Positions 20,140-31,851 of a DNA stretch of 64,000 bases are shown piece by piece. How positions within the stretch are numbered: position 1 is the first letter of the stretch; each line of letters begins with the position of its first letter. Origin of the DNA: Heloderma charlesbogerti (Eukaryota; Chordata; Lepidosauria; Squamata; Helodermatidae); NCBI GenBank assembly GCA_026122225.1, contig JANEZZ010003061.1, positions 1,550,001 to 1,614,000 of the forward strand. Reading direction: 5' to 3'. Position numbers and translations under genes: made by a program. A model generated the notes under the pieces. It did no database searches. It saw only the letters and a list, made by a program, of their open reading frames with translations, and was not told the DNA's origin.

Positions 20140-20860
20140 AGTGCAGCTCTGTCGGTGTGCATTTTTGCTTCATTTAGCAGGTACGGTATTTGACTGTACT
20201 GTAGAGTACTGACAGATACGTTTTTATCACAGAACTTAACGGTAGACAATGGAACCTGTGGGGTGTTCTGGGTGAAAGCTGGAAGCACAAAGATGCGTGT
20301 GGCGATCAGTGAATTTGCAATGTAGTATGTGCTTATGTATCCATTATATAGTTGCACAGTAGTGTTCAGAAATGGAACCTGCTGGCTGAGACTGGTAGTT
20401 GAAGTCCTGGTGGAATTTCTCAAATGCTTCCTTTCCATGGGTCCAGATGTTAAAGACATTATCAATGTAAAGGAGAAATGGGGGGGGGGGGAGCTGAAAA
20501 AAACATTGTTCTATGTCAGCCATGAAAATGTTACTATACTGTGGAGCCATGCAAGCACCCATGGCAGTATCATTGATCTCAAAGTAAACACTCTCCCAAA
20601 AGCTGAAGTAATTGTGGGTAGGTACAACGTGGCAGAGTTTGGTAGCTGCGTGAGGGATGTTGGTGTATAGTGCTTCAACATCAGTGGTACCTAGTATAAT
20701 ATTTTCTGGGGGGTTCACAATATATTATAGTTTCCTGAGGAACTCAGCGATGTTCTGTATGTTTAGAGTATTGGTGGCATATGGTCTGAAGCCCCCCAAA
20801 ATAGACACCACAAATGTGCATTTCTTAACAGGTGCATCTGTAAAAGTGCACACTCCCGCC
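20140..20860 (-). pseudogene. Penelope-like retroelement RT fragment
   Basis: On the minus strand TTDVEALYTNIPHAA near 20660-20690, then MGACMAPQYSNIFMADIEQC near 20520-20570 and LLYIDNVFNIWTHGKEAFEK near 20420-20480, match the reverse transcriptase core of Penelope-like elements, which use YxDD and the LYTNIPH motif. The catalytic box reads YIDN, so the second aspartate is lost. Downstream, in another frame, LHCKFTDRHTHLCASSFHPE near 20260-20330 is the conserved block before the endonuclease. No GIY-YIG endonuclease was seen. Inactive. Confidence 0.88.
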
Positions 20861-20960
20861 TCCCGACTAAAGCATAAAAATGCAAATTTTTAAAATGTGC
20901 ATTTTTAAAAGTATATTTCTTCATGTGTGCATTTTAAAAAGTGCACATTTTGCAAATTCA
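20800..20960. repeat. Quasi-repetitive GTGCATTTTTAAAA block
   Basis: Variants of GTGCATTT..TTAA and AAAGTGCACA recur about six times at irregular spacing. It may be the decayed end of an element. Confidence 0.45.
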
Positions 20961-21128
20961 GAAATTTGTGAGTATTTTTCGGGGGAACATGAACTCCCAT
21001 GACAAACCCCTATATTTTGATGTAACTTAACAGCATCCCCTAGAAATTCTGGTAAATTAGTGCCATGCCAGGATGCCTGAATAAGTTTATCTGACCTTCT
21101 TGTTCTCCAATATACATCCAAAAACTTA

Positions 21129-21371
21129 AGCCAGTGTGGTGTAGTGGCAAGAGTGTTGGACTAGGAGCTGGGAGATCCAGGTTCTAGTCCCCACTCGGCC
21201 ATGGAAGCTCACTGGGTGACTTTGGGCCAGTCACAGACTCTCAGCCCAACCCACCTCACAGGGTTGTTGTTGTGAGGATACAATGGCGAGGAGGAGGATA
21301 ATGTAAGCCGCCTTGGGTTCCTTGCAGGAGGAAAAAAGGCGGGGTATAAATGCAATAAATAAATAAATAAG
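21129..21371 (+). repeat. Sauria-type SINE, near full length
   Basis: The tRNA-derived head has an A-box-like TGGTGTAGTGGCAAGAGTGT and a B-box GGTTCTAGTCC. The body blocks CACTGGGTGACTTTGGGCC and CACAGGGTTGTTGTTGTGAG follow, and then the tail GGCGGGGTATAAATGCAATA with (AATA)n. The best preserved SINE in the window and the main taxonomic marker. It uses an internal RNA polymerase III promoter and has no protein. Confidence 0.93.
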
Positions 21372-21731
21372 CTTTTTTAGAACAGGCCAACTGGTTCAAA
21401 CTGGCTGCATCTTTGACATGTAGGTTTAGAGTAGTTAGGAAGGTAATTTTCTGATTTGCTGGCTAGGCCACTGACATAAAAAATGAAAGCTACTGTATTT
21501 ATTGGACAAAACAACTATCAGTCTCTTTCACTAAGGGGCTGACTTTTACTGAACTCAGACTCCCATAAGAGTTTGCTCACTCCTTATGAGTCTTCCATAT
21601 AACATCTAATATGAGGCCAAGATAATAGCCCTCTCAGATGATCCTGTGCAATGAACTTTGCATGTGCACTGAAAACCAAGACTCTACTCAAGTAGGTAAC
21701 ATGCAACTGCAGTCCTATAAACCTTTTTTCT

Positions 21732-21790
21732 GGAAGTAAGCCCCACTGAACGTATTTCTGAGTAGACATGCATAGGAGTGCACTATAAGT
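21732..21790. repeat. MITE-like repeat (GTAAGCCCCACTGAA family)
   Basis: GGAAGTAAGCCCCACTGAAC followed by GAGTAGACATGCATAGGAGT, same family as 148-208. Confidence 0.5.
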
Positions 21791-21799
21791 TTGACCACT

Positions 21800-22799
21800 G
21801 TTTTGATTTTATTTGGAATTCTGTGTGTGTGATTGTTGCTTTCCTGTTTCTTGTTTTTCTTCAGGTAAACTCTTTTTATATTTGGACATTTGGCTGTGTT
21901 ATTTTAAAAGGGGATTCTCACTCAACTCTTCCCCACGTGAAGTATCACATAGTTACAAAACTACCATTTGTGTTCTTAGGATTTTCTAAAGGTTTTATTG
22001 AGATCTGTGTTTCTGGGACTTGGGAAAGAAAAGCACCTTTCTTTTCAATTCTTTCCTAGGGCTGGGCTGAAGGGAGGCGTCTTTGGCAATAGGGCTCAGA
22101 AACTCCCCAAACAGCTGGACAGACTAGGAGGGCAGGAGGTTCACCTGTCTTGTGGCAGCCTCAGTAATTCTTCTGGGGGCAACCCTTGTAAAAAAGATGT
22201 CCAGTCGTATGGAAAGACATCTCCACTCTCAGTCTGTAACATCCTCCTACATGTAGTCCAACTTAGTCATGATGACAACAGTTCTTCATTTGTTGCCCTC
22301 ATTAATGTTAGGATTGTGAAAATACAGATGACATCACATTTTGTACAGCCGAGATGGGGTTGAACAAACTGATGCTAAATCCACCTTAATCCACCAGACA
22401 GTAAAAGCAGGCTATTGTTTGGACGAGGGCCTATCTGTACTCTGGTTACCTTTGTTTGTTTGTAAGAGGTTCCTACTGAGCTGTATTCTGTTCTATTTCA
22501 TTGTTGTTATTCAACTGTATTTTAATGCTTTTTTCTTTTACAGTGCATTGTTAATCACACCCGGATTACAGGGGGTTTATAGCATAGCAACATAGATATC
22601 AACAAGATGTATGGAGCAGTCCAGCATCACAGAGACTCCGCACTTTTTGAACTGTGAGTGTATAAGAGCTTAAGTGCAAAAAGCGAACACAAGTGATGGG
22701 GAACACTTTACACAAGGAAAGCACAAATAACAGCAACCAAAGAAAACAGGGGCCATCAGAAAGAGCAGCAGAATAATTCCCTATAAAACCAAGTATGTG
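21800..22799. other. No gene recognised
   Basis: T-rich intronic sequence. Open frames lack family features, and possible weak LINE decay could not be named. Confidence 0.35.
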
Positions 22800-23170
22800 T
22801 TATATGCACGGCTACTTTTGAAGACTTCTCAGAAACTTCAGTTAATTCAGAACCCAGCAGCTATGCTGCTAAGTGGGACCAGCCCTAGAGAACACATCAT
22901 GCCTGTCCTCGAACAGATTCACTGGCTGCCTATTCCATTTCTAAGCATAACTCAAAGGCCAGGTGCTTACCATTAAAGCCCTTTGATATGATATGATGAT
23001 ATGATATGATTTATGTAAAACCATATGTAGTAGCCCACGCGTTGAGACTTCACTAGAGGCGCTAATGCCCCTGCCTTCTGACGTTAGGTGGGTTGTGACT
23101 GGTGGAAAGGCTTCCACAGCTGTGATGCACTGTGTTTGGAATGGGTTCCCTGTTCATATTTCCCTTTGGA
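22800..23170 (+). repeat. L2-type LINE fragment
   Basis: LQLIQNPAAMLLSGTSPREH-like coding at about 22830-22900 and EQIHWLPIPF near 22910-22940 match the L2 C-terminal region (compare LQLVQNRAARLLTGTGQRAH at 43040). Broken near a (GATAT)n run at 22984-23012. Confidence 0.65.
22984..23012. repeat. (GATAT)n microsatellite
   Basis: GATATGATATGATGATATGA, imperfect pentanucleotide run within the L2 fragment. Confidence 0.8.
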
Positions 23171-23303
23171 GACAGACAATTTTTTTTGTTTTTGTTTTGC
23201 TTTTCTGGGCCTTTTTAAAACATCAGTCCAATTCAGTTTGATTCCCATTCTCTTATTGTTTTTCTCTGCTGTTCTACCTATGTTACTATTGTTTTAACTG
23301 TTT

Positions 23304-23445
23304 TAGGGCACAATCCTATGTATGTTTAGACAGAAAAAAGGGCCTACAACTCCCAGCATTCCTCAGGCAGCATGGCTAGCTGGGGGAAGTTAGGAGTTAT
23401 AGGACTTTTTTGTGTCTATACATCCATAGGATTGCATCCTTAATT
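23304..23445. repeat. 140-bp palindromic MITE
   Basis: The left end GGGCACAATCCTATGTATG and the right end CATCCATAGGATTGCATCC are inverted copies. The interior CAACTCCCAGCATTCC pairs with the region around GGAGTTATAGG. Near-complete palindrome with no ORF. Confidence 0.7.
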
Positions 23446-25340
23446 GTTTTACTGATAGTTCACCACCCTCAGAGCATATTGCTAAAGGGCAGGCTATTAA
23501 AGTTTTTATATAAACAGAAGTACTTATTAAACCTATTATACAAATCCACAAATATAGTTCCCTGCTGAACTGATGAAGATCAACTTTTGAGTCAAGAGAG
23601 GTAAATTAGCTCTACCTATGAACATTATGAAAGCCCTCACAATTAAGATTTCAGAGGTCTATAGCAGAAATTAATATACATTAAAAAAACACCTTAAAAC
23701 AAAAAGATGACTAATTTGACTTTTTAAAGTTCAATGCATATCTTATGACCTATAAATACAAACCAAAAATAAGTCAAACTGCAGAATAACGATCTCTGTG
23801 AATCTGGAACTCTTATTTATGGTATTTCATAGAGTGCTTACACAGGGGAATATTTGCTTTTGTAATGTTGGTATCAATTATCAAAATTGCCACAGAAAAG
23901 TGGATAAACATTAAGCAGTGTACAGTAAACATATTTTTGTAGCACCATGGCTGAATAGGAAGAAAGCTTCAAGTATATCTTCTCTAGTCCCTTACAGAAC
24001 CTGGCAAGCAGAAAAGTAATGTAAACTATTACTTTATGTATTTAATTTACTTAATGTAAATTATACTCAGCTATATAAATAGAAATATGGAAACATGCAA
24101 ATGAAAGAACAGTTGAAAAGCTGTCTGGGTTCACACTATTGTTTAAGCAAATAATGCTTGAAATCCCTCAGCATGCTGATGCAACTCTCCTGAGATGGCT
24201 GAGATCAGATGATATTAAGGAACTAATAGGAACTATTACTACATATATCAGTACGATTTTAGGATATCACATTATATAAAATTTTAAAGATACATCCAGT
24301 TATCAACATAGCCATAACAAAACCTTTACATGGCTTCATTTATATTAATTATGTAACCTAAAAATAATCTTTTTGTTGTGAGAAGAGCATGGAGGATCTA
24401 TTATTGAGGATCAAGGGATATATCCCAGGTGGATGGTACACAGCCCACCAGTATGCACATGTCTATAAAATGGGGTGGTTTTCTAATAAGCTGGTGATCA
24501 CAGAAATCACAGCTTAGAAGGGAGCTATGATTGGACATTTCCACATTAGGTGGGTAAGGGAAACTGATGCTGTGTCACATCTCCACATCTGTGATTACAG
24601 CGGAATTTGGGGGTATCAAATAGATCCTAAGTATCAATTGGAGGGCTGAAAATTCATTCAAAAATATTAGAAAAGCAACTTCCTTTTAGCATAGAGTAAT
24701 AGACTAGTACAATATCCAAAAGTACAGGTTTCAGTGTCCCATAGCAGTCACAAATTAGATAAGAGCAAGAAATACAGGACACATATACAGAAGAGCTCAA
24801 ATTAGAATCTTTAAAGAAGACTGAAACAAGTTAATTCCTTGCAGTGAATGTATTATTTTTTCCTCACAACCGCCCCCAACTTTATTAGTATGCCCAAGTC
24901 CAATCCCACCTGAATAGTCAATTCCCTTATTTTAATGGTGCCAAGCCACATGAATATGGTAGATGTGACAAAATATTCAGTTCAGAATGGTAGCTATTTG
25001 AGTCACCAGTGCACTTGTGAGCTGATGTATTGTTGAGTAACAGAATAGCACAATGGAGCAAGTCACTTCATTTTACTTTAAAATTTAAATGTAACATTTT
25101 CAACAGTCTACTATAATAGTCTCCCATAAATGTATGTCTCTTCCTCCCACCCTCAACAAATATCAATAAGCAGAATACCCTGAATATCATAAAACACAAA
25201 TACTTTCTTCTGACTTCATACTGACTCTATCTGTCTCTAGATCATGGTGTAGGATCCAGCATTTATCCAAAGCAATACTTTTGAAGAATAATACGAACTT
25301 TTCAGCCTGTTCCAAAAGTGCAGAACACATTCATGACAAT
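23446..25340. other. No gene; AT-rich intron
   Basis: About 1.9 kb without recognised repeats or coding features. It could hold old decayed elements or conserved non-coding sequence, which needs cross-species alignment. Confidence 0.4.
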
Positions 25341-25342
25341 GG

Positions 25343-25375
25343 GTTGTTGTTGTTGTTGTTGTTATTATTATTATT
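25343..25375. repeat. (TTG)n(TTA)n microsatellite
   Basis: GGGTTGTTGTTGTTGTTG followed by TTATTATTATTATTTT. The AT-rich sequence to about 25560 (CAAGATGAGGTACATGATAA) looks like an inverted LINE or SINE tail. Confidence 0.7.
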
Positions 25376-26656
25376 TTAATTTATGAGTCATCTTTTAGCT
25401 GAGCTCTCAAGATGAGGTACATGATAAAAACAAATACAATGAAAACAGTGATAAAACATGTAGCAAAAAATTAAGAAGCAACAACAACAATAATTTAACA
25501 AAAGGAAGCAGGTAAAACATGGAGAAGGATCATTTCTCCATTAAATATAAATGAAAATAAGCAGCAATTTGTTTCTTTTTTAATTCCACATTGGCTACCA
25601 TTTCTTCATTTTAGGCAGTTGCAAACTTTTCACTTCTTGAGTTATCTTTATGGCTATCCTGGCCATTTTCAACGTTCAGCTGCCCAGCATTCAACTGTAC
25701 AGCATGATGGACCAGACTCAACATAAACATTCAACAGATGTCAGCAAATGCCTGACATTTATACCTTCTTCTGTCAATACTTTCCCTTTCAGCTTTATTC
25801 AAATGAGAATGTACCAAAAAAACTGTTAAAGTTATTTCAACTAAATTTTGCAGGAATGTTACTAAGGGATATGCCTAAATAAGATACGTTATTACTGTCA
25901 TAAGAGTAACTCGTTTTGACAAAATTTTGACTGACCCTTATAGCAGTAGGGGATACTACACCCAGACACTAATGGCAGTGGGTGATGCTGTCATTAGTGA
26001 GATGCTAAGTAAAAATGACAGGGTTTAAAAATTATCTGTACTGGGTCTGTCCAAAATACATTCAGAACAAGTTTGAATGAACAAGAACATTTTAATAACG
26101 TACAGCTGACAATAGGACACTCCAGAAACGCATGAAAATGTAACTGAACATTTAATATGGTTTTATACATCCAATTTTCTAGAATGTAAAATATTTGTAA
26201 AATTATTTCATTTCCATTTGGAATGGACTCCAGAAAAAAATTATATTCCACAAAAGTGGAAAATGATCGTTTTATTATTAAGCCCATTTTGGATCTCAGT
26301 CACCAGATGGTTTCTGATGACATCCTTAGGAGGGCAATGTAATGAGCGTACCTCCCTGTGAGTCATCCTGCTGTCCCTTTCCCTCCCCACCCCCAAAAGC
26401 CTGGTAGTGGCAGTGATGAGAGGTCTCGCAACATGGCTTCCATTTTGCCTAGAATGCAGTAACAGCATGCTCCAGAAGCCTTGCTAACATCCTAGGAATC
26501 CAGAGTATTTACCAGGCACATGAAGATCCCTGGGAACATTTCCCAGGGTTCCTAGAGTCTGTTACCAGTCCTCCCCCACTGCCATGGCCACCACTGTTAA
26601 GTTATGTGGAAAGGGAACTGTGGTGGTGGTGGTGATTGTGGTAGTAATAGTTGTAG

Positions 26657-28048
26657 TAGAGATGTACAAGTCCCCTCCTGAGGGAAAATTAATTGGGGGA
26701 TTCAGGTTGAACACTAAAAAGAAGTTTTTTGAATGTTCAAAATGATCACTTGAAAAGCCTAATTTCTCACCACACCCCTGCCCTCTATGCCAGCCCCTCT
26801 TTCTCTAAGAAAAAACTACTGCCTTGAGGAAGATAAGGATAACAGAGCTCTCTTCCAATAAAGGCTTTCTGGGGCCTTTCCTGTGTTTAATGGGGAAAGT
26901 GGAGATTACCATCTGGGAAGGCATGAGAGAGGTGGAGGTGGGATGGAAGCCATATTTGAGTGGTGCCTAGTTTGAAAGGGGCTGAACCTGACCCTTTATA
27001 TATAATTATATAATTAGCCTATTCTAGTGGAGGGAATTTGCATCTTAAGTTTGCATTTAAACTTTAACAACTGAACTGTTTCTAAGTGAGTCAGTAGATC
27101 GAACTATAGTAGTTGGGTCTGCCAGATTTGAAGGAGTTACAAAGGAGGCTGAAGCTGACTCCAAGCCAGTATCTGGTGAAAAAAACCTGAGGGAAGGCTT
27201 GGGATAGAAGCCCAAATGGTGCCGAAATGCCCTGACACTTCATATTCTTCACTATTTGCAGGATAAATTTTACCTTGGGGTAATATTTACCTAACTATAA
27301 GGGGTGCAAATATAGATTTATGGCTGCAAGGAAGTACAAATTTTAGTGTTTCTAACGGTATCAAGTATTTCTTGTGTGGAGTTCATGATCAATGGATATA
27401 AATGGGTAAACACAGTTTTGAAGCTATATGATGGAAGGATGGTATATATAGAAAAATACAGTTTGCCCATGTACCACAGCCTCCAGTTTAAATGAAAACA
27501 TAGCAGAGACTCATACTTTATCCTTTAAAGCAGTACATAAATCTGCATTGCAATTGCTTTAGCAGTAAACATAACTTTAAATCTGGCTTCAGAAACATTA
27601 AAGCAGGAACTCAGGGATAGTTTAAACACTAGGAATTTTTCAGAGAATTAGTGCCATTGAAAAGGGCCTGGATATAAGGTGCAGGAAAATGTGTTGCAAA
27701 TTTCAGGAAAGATCCGAAACTTTTATTATGACAGGCAGCAAACTTAACAAGGTGGATTTATTTAAATTGCCAAGGCAATGTAATTTGAATGATGTATGAT
27801 GTACAAAATGATGTAAGGCATTGTTATAACTGAGGGCTGCGATCCAATTAAAAACATTTTGAAATTGCCAAATTGTCAAACTTGTAATCAATTAAGCGAC
27901 TGATTAAATATGAAGATAAAAATATTAACACTTCTGAATCTTGATTTGTGTTTGGTACCCAAGACGAAGCAGACAGCCCCCAAACTAGTCCAAGCTGAAC
28001 CGCTGAATCAGGGTCCAAGTCAAATCTTGGGGTCAGTGCACACCTCTA
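26657..28048. mobile_element. Possible hAT-type element (terminal pair only)
   Basis: The left end TAGAGATGTACAAGTCCCC and the reverse complement of the right end TAGAGGTGTGCACTGACCCC are similar, and both resemble the TAGGGATGT ends of the elements at 28866 and 53252. The flanking 8-mers (AGTTGTAG and GTTGAGAG) do not match cleanly. There is no transposase frame inside, and the interior is AT-rich. It may be two unrelated ends. Confidence 0.35.
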
Positions 28049-28057
28049 GTTGAGAGA

Positions 28058-28165
28058 TAGTGATTGGCCCATGGTCACCCAGTGAAAGCTTCATGGCTGA
28101 GTAGGGATTTGCACCTGGATCTCCCTAGTCCTCTTTAAGCACTACACCATGCTGGCTCTATATCC
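28058..28165 (-). repeat. tRNA-derived SINE head, inverted
   Basis: On the minus strand GCCAGCATGGTGTAGTGCTT (A-box region), GGGAGATCCAGGTGCAAATC (B-box region) and CACTGGGTGACCATGGGCC. Only the head and first body block remain. Confidence 0.78.
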
Positions 28166-28495
28166 TTCTTGTCAACCTCCTCACTTCCCCCGCCTATTCC
28201 TTTCTTTCACACAAAATGAAGTTCTTCCAAGCCAAGGATTAAAAGAAATTGGTGCTTGGAAACTGATTAGTTGGCGGGTATGTGTTTGTGTCCAATTAAT
28301 CAAGGTTATTTTAAATAAATCTAGAGCACTTAAATAAGAGTCTTTATATGACCTAGGAGCATAATTCAAAACGTCTGGACACATAGCTCACACAGTTGCA
28401 GAATTATATCTGCTTAGAGACCAGAGACAGATTACTTCTCTACTTTCTATGTACACTTCCAAGGATACTAAGACATTATCACTACTTGAAGGCTA

Positions 28496-28582
28496 GGGCT
28501 GCAATCCTATGCACACTTGTTTGGAAAAGTCTCATTGAACAAAATAGGGCATTTACTACATACAAAGGATTGGGCTGTAAGT
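28496..28582. repeat. MITE-like repeat with GGCTGCAATCCTAT end
   Basis: AGGGCTGCAATCCTATGCAC to GGATTGGGCTGTAAG. The inverted ends relate it to 148-208 and 48173-48252. Confidence 0.5.
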
Positions 28583-28865
28583 GCCCAGAATTTGCCAGAA
28601 GCATGATCTGGTAGTTATTGAACAAAATATGTAGTATTTTCTCAGTAAGATGCAGAGTAAATGTCCAGGTTGCTTTATTAGTGGAATCATAAATATTGCC
28701 TGGGAAGCTTCCGCTGTAGGGCAACACATAAATAAATAAAATAAATTTCAAGTTTTGAGAACAGGACATACAGTATTATAGAACTCATGCCTTTGGAGGA
28801 TATAAAATAGTATATATAATCCATAAAGATCTTAGCCCCTGTGATGACTTGCTAAACCCTGGGTC

Positions 28866-29420
28866 TAGGGATGTCGGAGAAATCCTCCATGGACCCCAAT
28901 GAGGCCAGATTCTATTGAATCCACCCCCCCCCGAAGTCTGTGGAGGATCGGATCTCCTACCTTGCGAAGTCCTCACCTGCCTGCCACCGGCTCCGAAGCC
29001 CCAGCAATACGGCCGCCATTGCCGTATCGCTGGCTGGACTGATGGACTGCAGACGCACACCATTTGCATCCCTGCTCTTTGACGTGATAGGCTACGTAAA
29101 TCTTTACATAGCCTATTGCGTGAAAAAACAGGGACGCAAAAGGCATATTTGAGTCCCTGTTCCTTCGCACTATAGGCTATGTAAAGATTTACATAGCCTA
29201 TCATGTCAAAGAGCAGGGACGCAAATGGAGTAGTGGACATTTGCGTCCACAGTCCAGCCAGCGATACGGCAATGACGGCTGTATCGCTGGGGCTTCGGAG
29301 CCGGCCAGCAGCTCCACCAACTCAACGCAGAGCGGAGCCGGCCGGCAAGGATTCCAAGGGGGAGGAACGGATCGCCTCCCCCCCGCACGGATGGCAAGGT
29401 AAGGGATTCTTACATCCCTA
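28866..29420. mobile_element. GC-rich hAT-type non-autonomous element with hairpins, copy A
   Basis: Flanked by a perfect 8-bp duplication CCTGGGTC (28858-28865 and 29421-29428). The ends are TAGGGATGTCGG and TTACATCCCTA. The interior, unlike the AT-rich surroundings, is GC- and CpG-rich and holds two hairpins in a row (about 29062-29140 and 29150-29230). Each hairpin has GGGACGCAAA-type outer arms and a TAGGCTA(C/T)GTAAA centre. A wider inverted pair (CAATACGGCCGCCATTGCCG / GATACGGCAATGACGGCTG) surrounds them. No transposase. An 8-bp duplication with TAG..CTA ends is the hAT signature. Open frames here are by-products of the palindromes. Confidence 0.9.
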
Positions 29421-29477
29421 CCTGGGTCCAGTACAAACCCACAATACTACATAATTTAAATGACCTTAGTCAGATGT

Positions 29478-29990
29478 AATGCTTAGTCAGCTGCCGGCGA
29501 GATCACATCACTCCAGTGCTGAAGTGGTTGCACTGATTACCAGTTGTTTTCTGGGCCAAATTCAAGGTGTTGGTTTTGACCTTTAAAACCCTATATGGTT
29601 CCTGCCCAGTCTATCTCAAGGAGCACCTCCAGCAACACCAGACAGGCCGCTCAACGAGATCAGCCTCGGATGGCCTTCTCTCTGTCCCATCAGCCAGGAC
29701 AGCTAGACTGGTGAGGACAAGGGAGAGGGCGTTTTTTGTGGTTGCCCCCACTTTGTGGAACTCCCACCCTAGGGAACTCCGTCATGTCCCCTGAGCTTCC
29801 TCCATGTATTAAAAACGTGGTTGTTCAGGCAAGCATTTGGGGTGTTAGGGTATTTTTAGAAATATGATGTTCTAATGTGGAATTTTATTGTTTTAAACTG
29901 TTGTATTATTGTACATTGCCCAGAGTGGCTGGGTAACCGGCCAGATGGGCGATTAATAAAATAAATAAATAAATAAATAAATAAATACTT
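29478..29990 (+). repeat. L2-type LINE 3' end
   Basis: FKVLVLTFKTLYGSCPVYLK near 29560-29615, TRERAFFVVAPTLWNSHP near 29715-29770, then the 3' end TGGCTGGGTAACCGGCCAGA and an (AAAT)n tail. The order equals the C-terminus and 3' UTR of L2. Confidence 0.88.
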
Positions 29991-30059
29991 TAACCTTAGA
30001 AGTCCTGTAAAAAAGGGCTATATGTATCATCATACTGAATCAATTAACAAGTGTAGACT

Positions 30060-31558
30060 TTTACATGTTTATATTAAATTTATGTTTCATTTTAAATCAC
30101 ATTATTTTCAAAAGGAGAGACACAATTGATTTTTTTAAAACAATAAAATATCTGATTTATATTTTTAAATCAAAATTTTCATTTCTTTTTATTTATTTTT
30201 TATCAAACCCTGGAACTCAGGTCAAAATGCAAAAAGATCAAGAGCATAAAGTAAAAGGTGTAAAATGCTTAAATGGCATAGAAATTTGACAGTGATTCAC
30301 TGCCTGATAATATCCTGTTTTCTGAGTGAAGTCAGGAAATAAGTCTTGGTACAGGTGCCTTAAGTTCCACTTTAACTCTTTTGTCATGCAAGCAGCTTTA
30401 GATAAGGCATGCAAGAGAGACTAAAACCTACCAGAGGCTCCTGATTAGATGACGTAATTGTTAAATACTTTAAACATAACAGCCTCACATGGCTTTTTCC
30501 TCTTTTAGCAGTATGAGTTAATGCTTGGTAAGGAACTTAAGGCTGCAATAACTCAATGGGACTTATTTCCAAATAGACATGTATGGATTGTGTTGAGTCA
30601 AAATCTCTCATGCATAACAAATTGAAGTGAAGAACATATGCTGTTTTGCCAGTTCACAATATCTAAAAATTATTAAATGATTAAAAATACACTAACCATA
30701 TTTCCTAATGTTATTAAGAACCAAATGCATGTTTTCAGGCCTCAAGAATATTGTGAAAATCTTAGAATCATGTGCAGTACTTATGAAATATTTCCATTTT
30801 TAAACATCACAATCAGGATTTTATGTCTGAGCTATTTGTGATCCTACTTTTGTATATAAATCACATGCATAAACTGAGTAGTCACATGTTGATGCCTTTT
30901 CTCTCTGAAGATTCTGATCACTTGGGGCTGGCAAAGTTGGGGCTGGCAAACCTTTTTCAGACCTTAAGTAGACTGAGTGGCACACTTCACAACTACACCA
31001 GGAATTCAACAAGAGCTTTAAACAATATGCAACCCTTCACACTTCCTTAAAAGAGAATAAAGGAAGATTCCTACATCAGCCAAAAACTGGAGGGGGAGTT
31101 TGTGTAGACTATATAATTACCCAAATGGGAATTTATCAAGGACACCCATGTAACTATTAATGATGCGTGAAAGTATCCTGAGATTTAATTAGACAAACTG
31201 TTGAAGATGAAGGAGAAGGAGAATGCTTCCTCTATAAGGGCCTTTCCACATGTTATGAAACATCTATAATCGTAAAAACTTACAACAGATATTTGGCAGA
31301 CTAGAGACTCAGATTATTGTCCATGTAATATAAACTAAGGTAAGTTTTATCAGGATTCTATTTCCATTTTGTTCCCTTTTTACTAAGTTTATACCTAGAG
31401 TTCTATGTAAATGAAATTCTCTGTAAAAAGAGAAATTAATTTTTTTAATCCTATTATGGAACTCATTCGTTTTACATATCTATTTAACTCTTTTAATCAT
31501 GAAAGTACAAAACTAACATCCTTGAAAGGAAGTACAATTTTTAGTAAAAATGTACTAT
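30060..31558. other. No gene; AT-rich intron with one MITE trace
   Basis: GGCTGCAATAACTCAATGGG to ATGTATGGATTGTGTTG at about 30541-30592 is a decayed copy of the 148-208 family. Nothing else recognised. Confidence 0.4.
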
Positions 31559-31722
31559 GATAGAACACATGCTTTGCATGCAGAAAGTTTCAGGTTCGAT
31601 ACCTGGCATCTGGATTATAACTGGAAAAACTGCCTGAATCCTTGAAGAGCTGCTTCCAGTCAGTGACGATAATACTGGGCTAGATGGTCTGACTCAGTAT
31701 AAAGCAGCTTCTTATGTTCCTA
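31559..31722 (+). repeat. tRNA-Ala-like SINE
   Basis: AGAACACATGCTTTGCATGC (A-box end and TGC anticodon position), B-box GGTTCGATACC, body GCCTGAATCCTTGAAGAGCT and GGGCTAGATGGTCTGACTCA, ending CTTCTTATGTTCCTAG. Same family as 287-488, opposite orientation, with a slightly truncated head. Confidence 0.82.
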
Positions 31723-31745
31723 GGTCTCTAAACTAACAAATGTTC

Positions 31746-31851
31746 TAGCAGAGCAATCCTATACAAATCCACTCAGAGGAAAGGTCCACTGAGGTCAGTG
31801 GAATTTACTCCTATGTTAAATGTTTACACTGCAAATAGGATTGCAGTGTAA
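31746..31851. repeat. MITE-like repeat (ATAGGATTGCAGTGTAA end)
   Basis: GAGCAATCCTATACAAATCC on the left and AATAGGATTGCAGTGTAAAT on the right are inverted relatives. Same family as 148-208. Confidence 0.55.
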
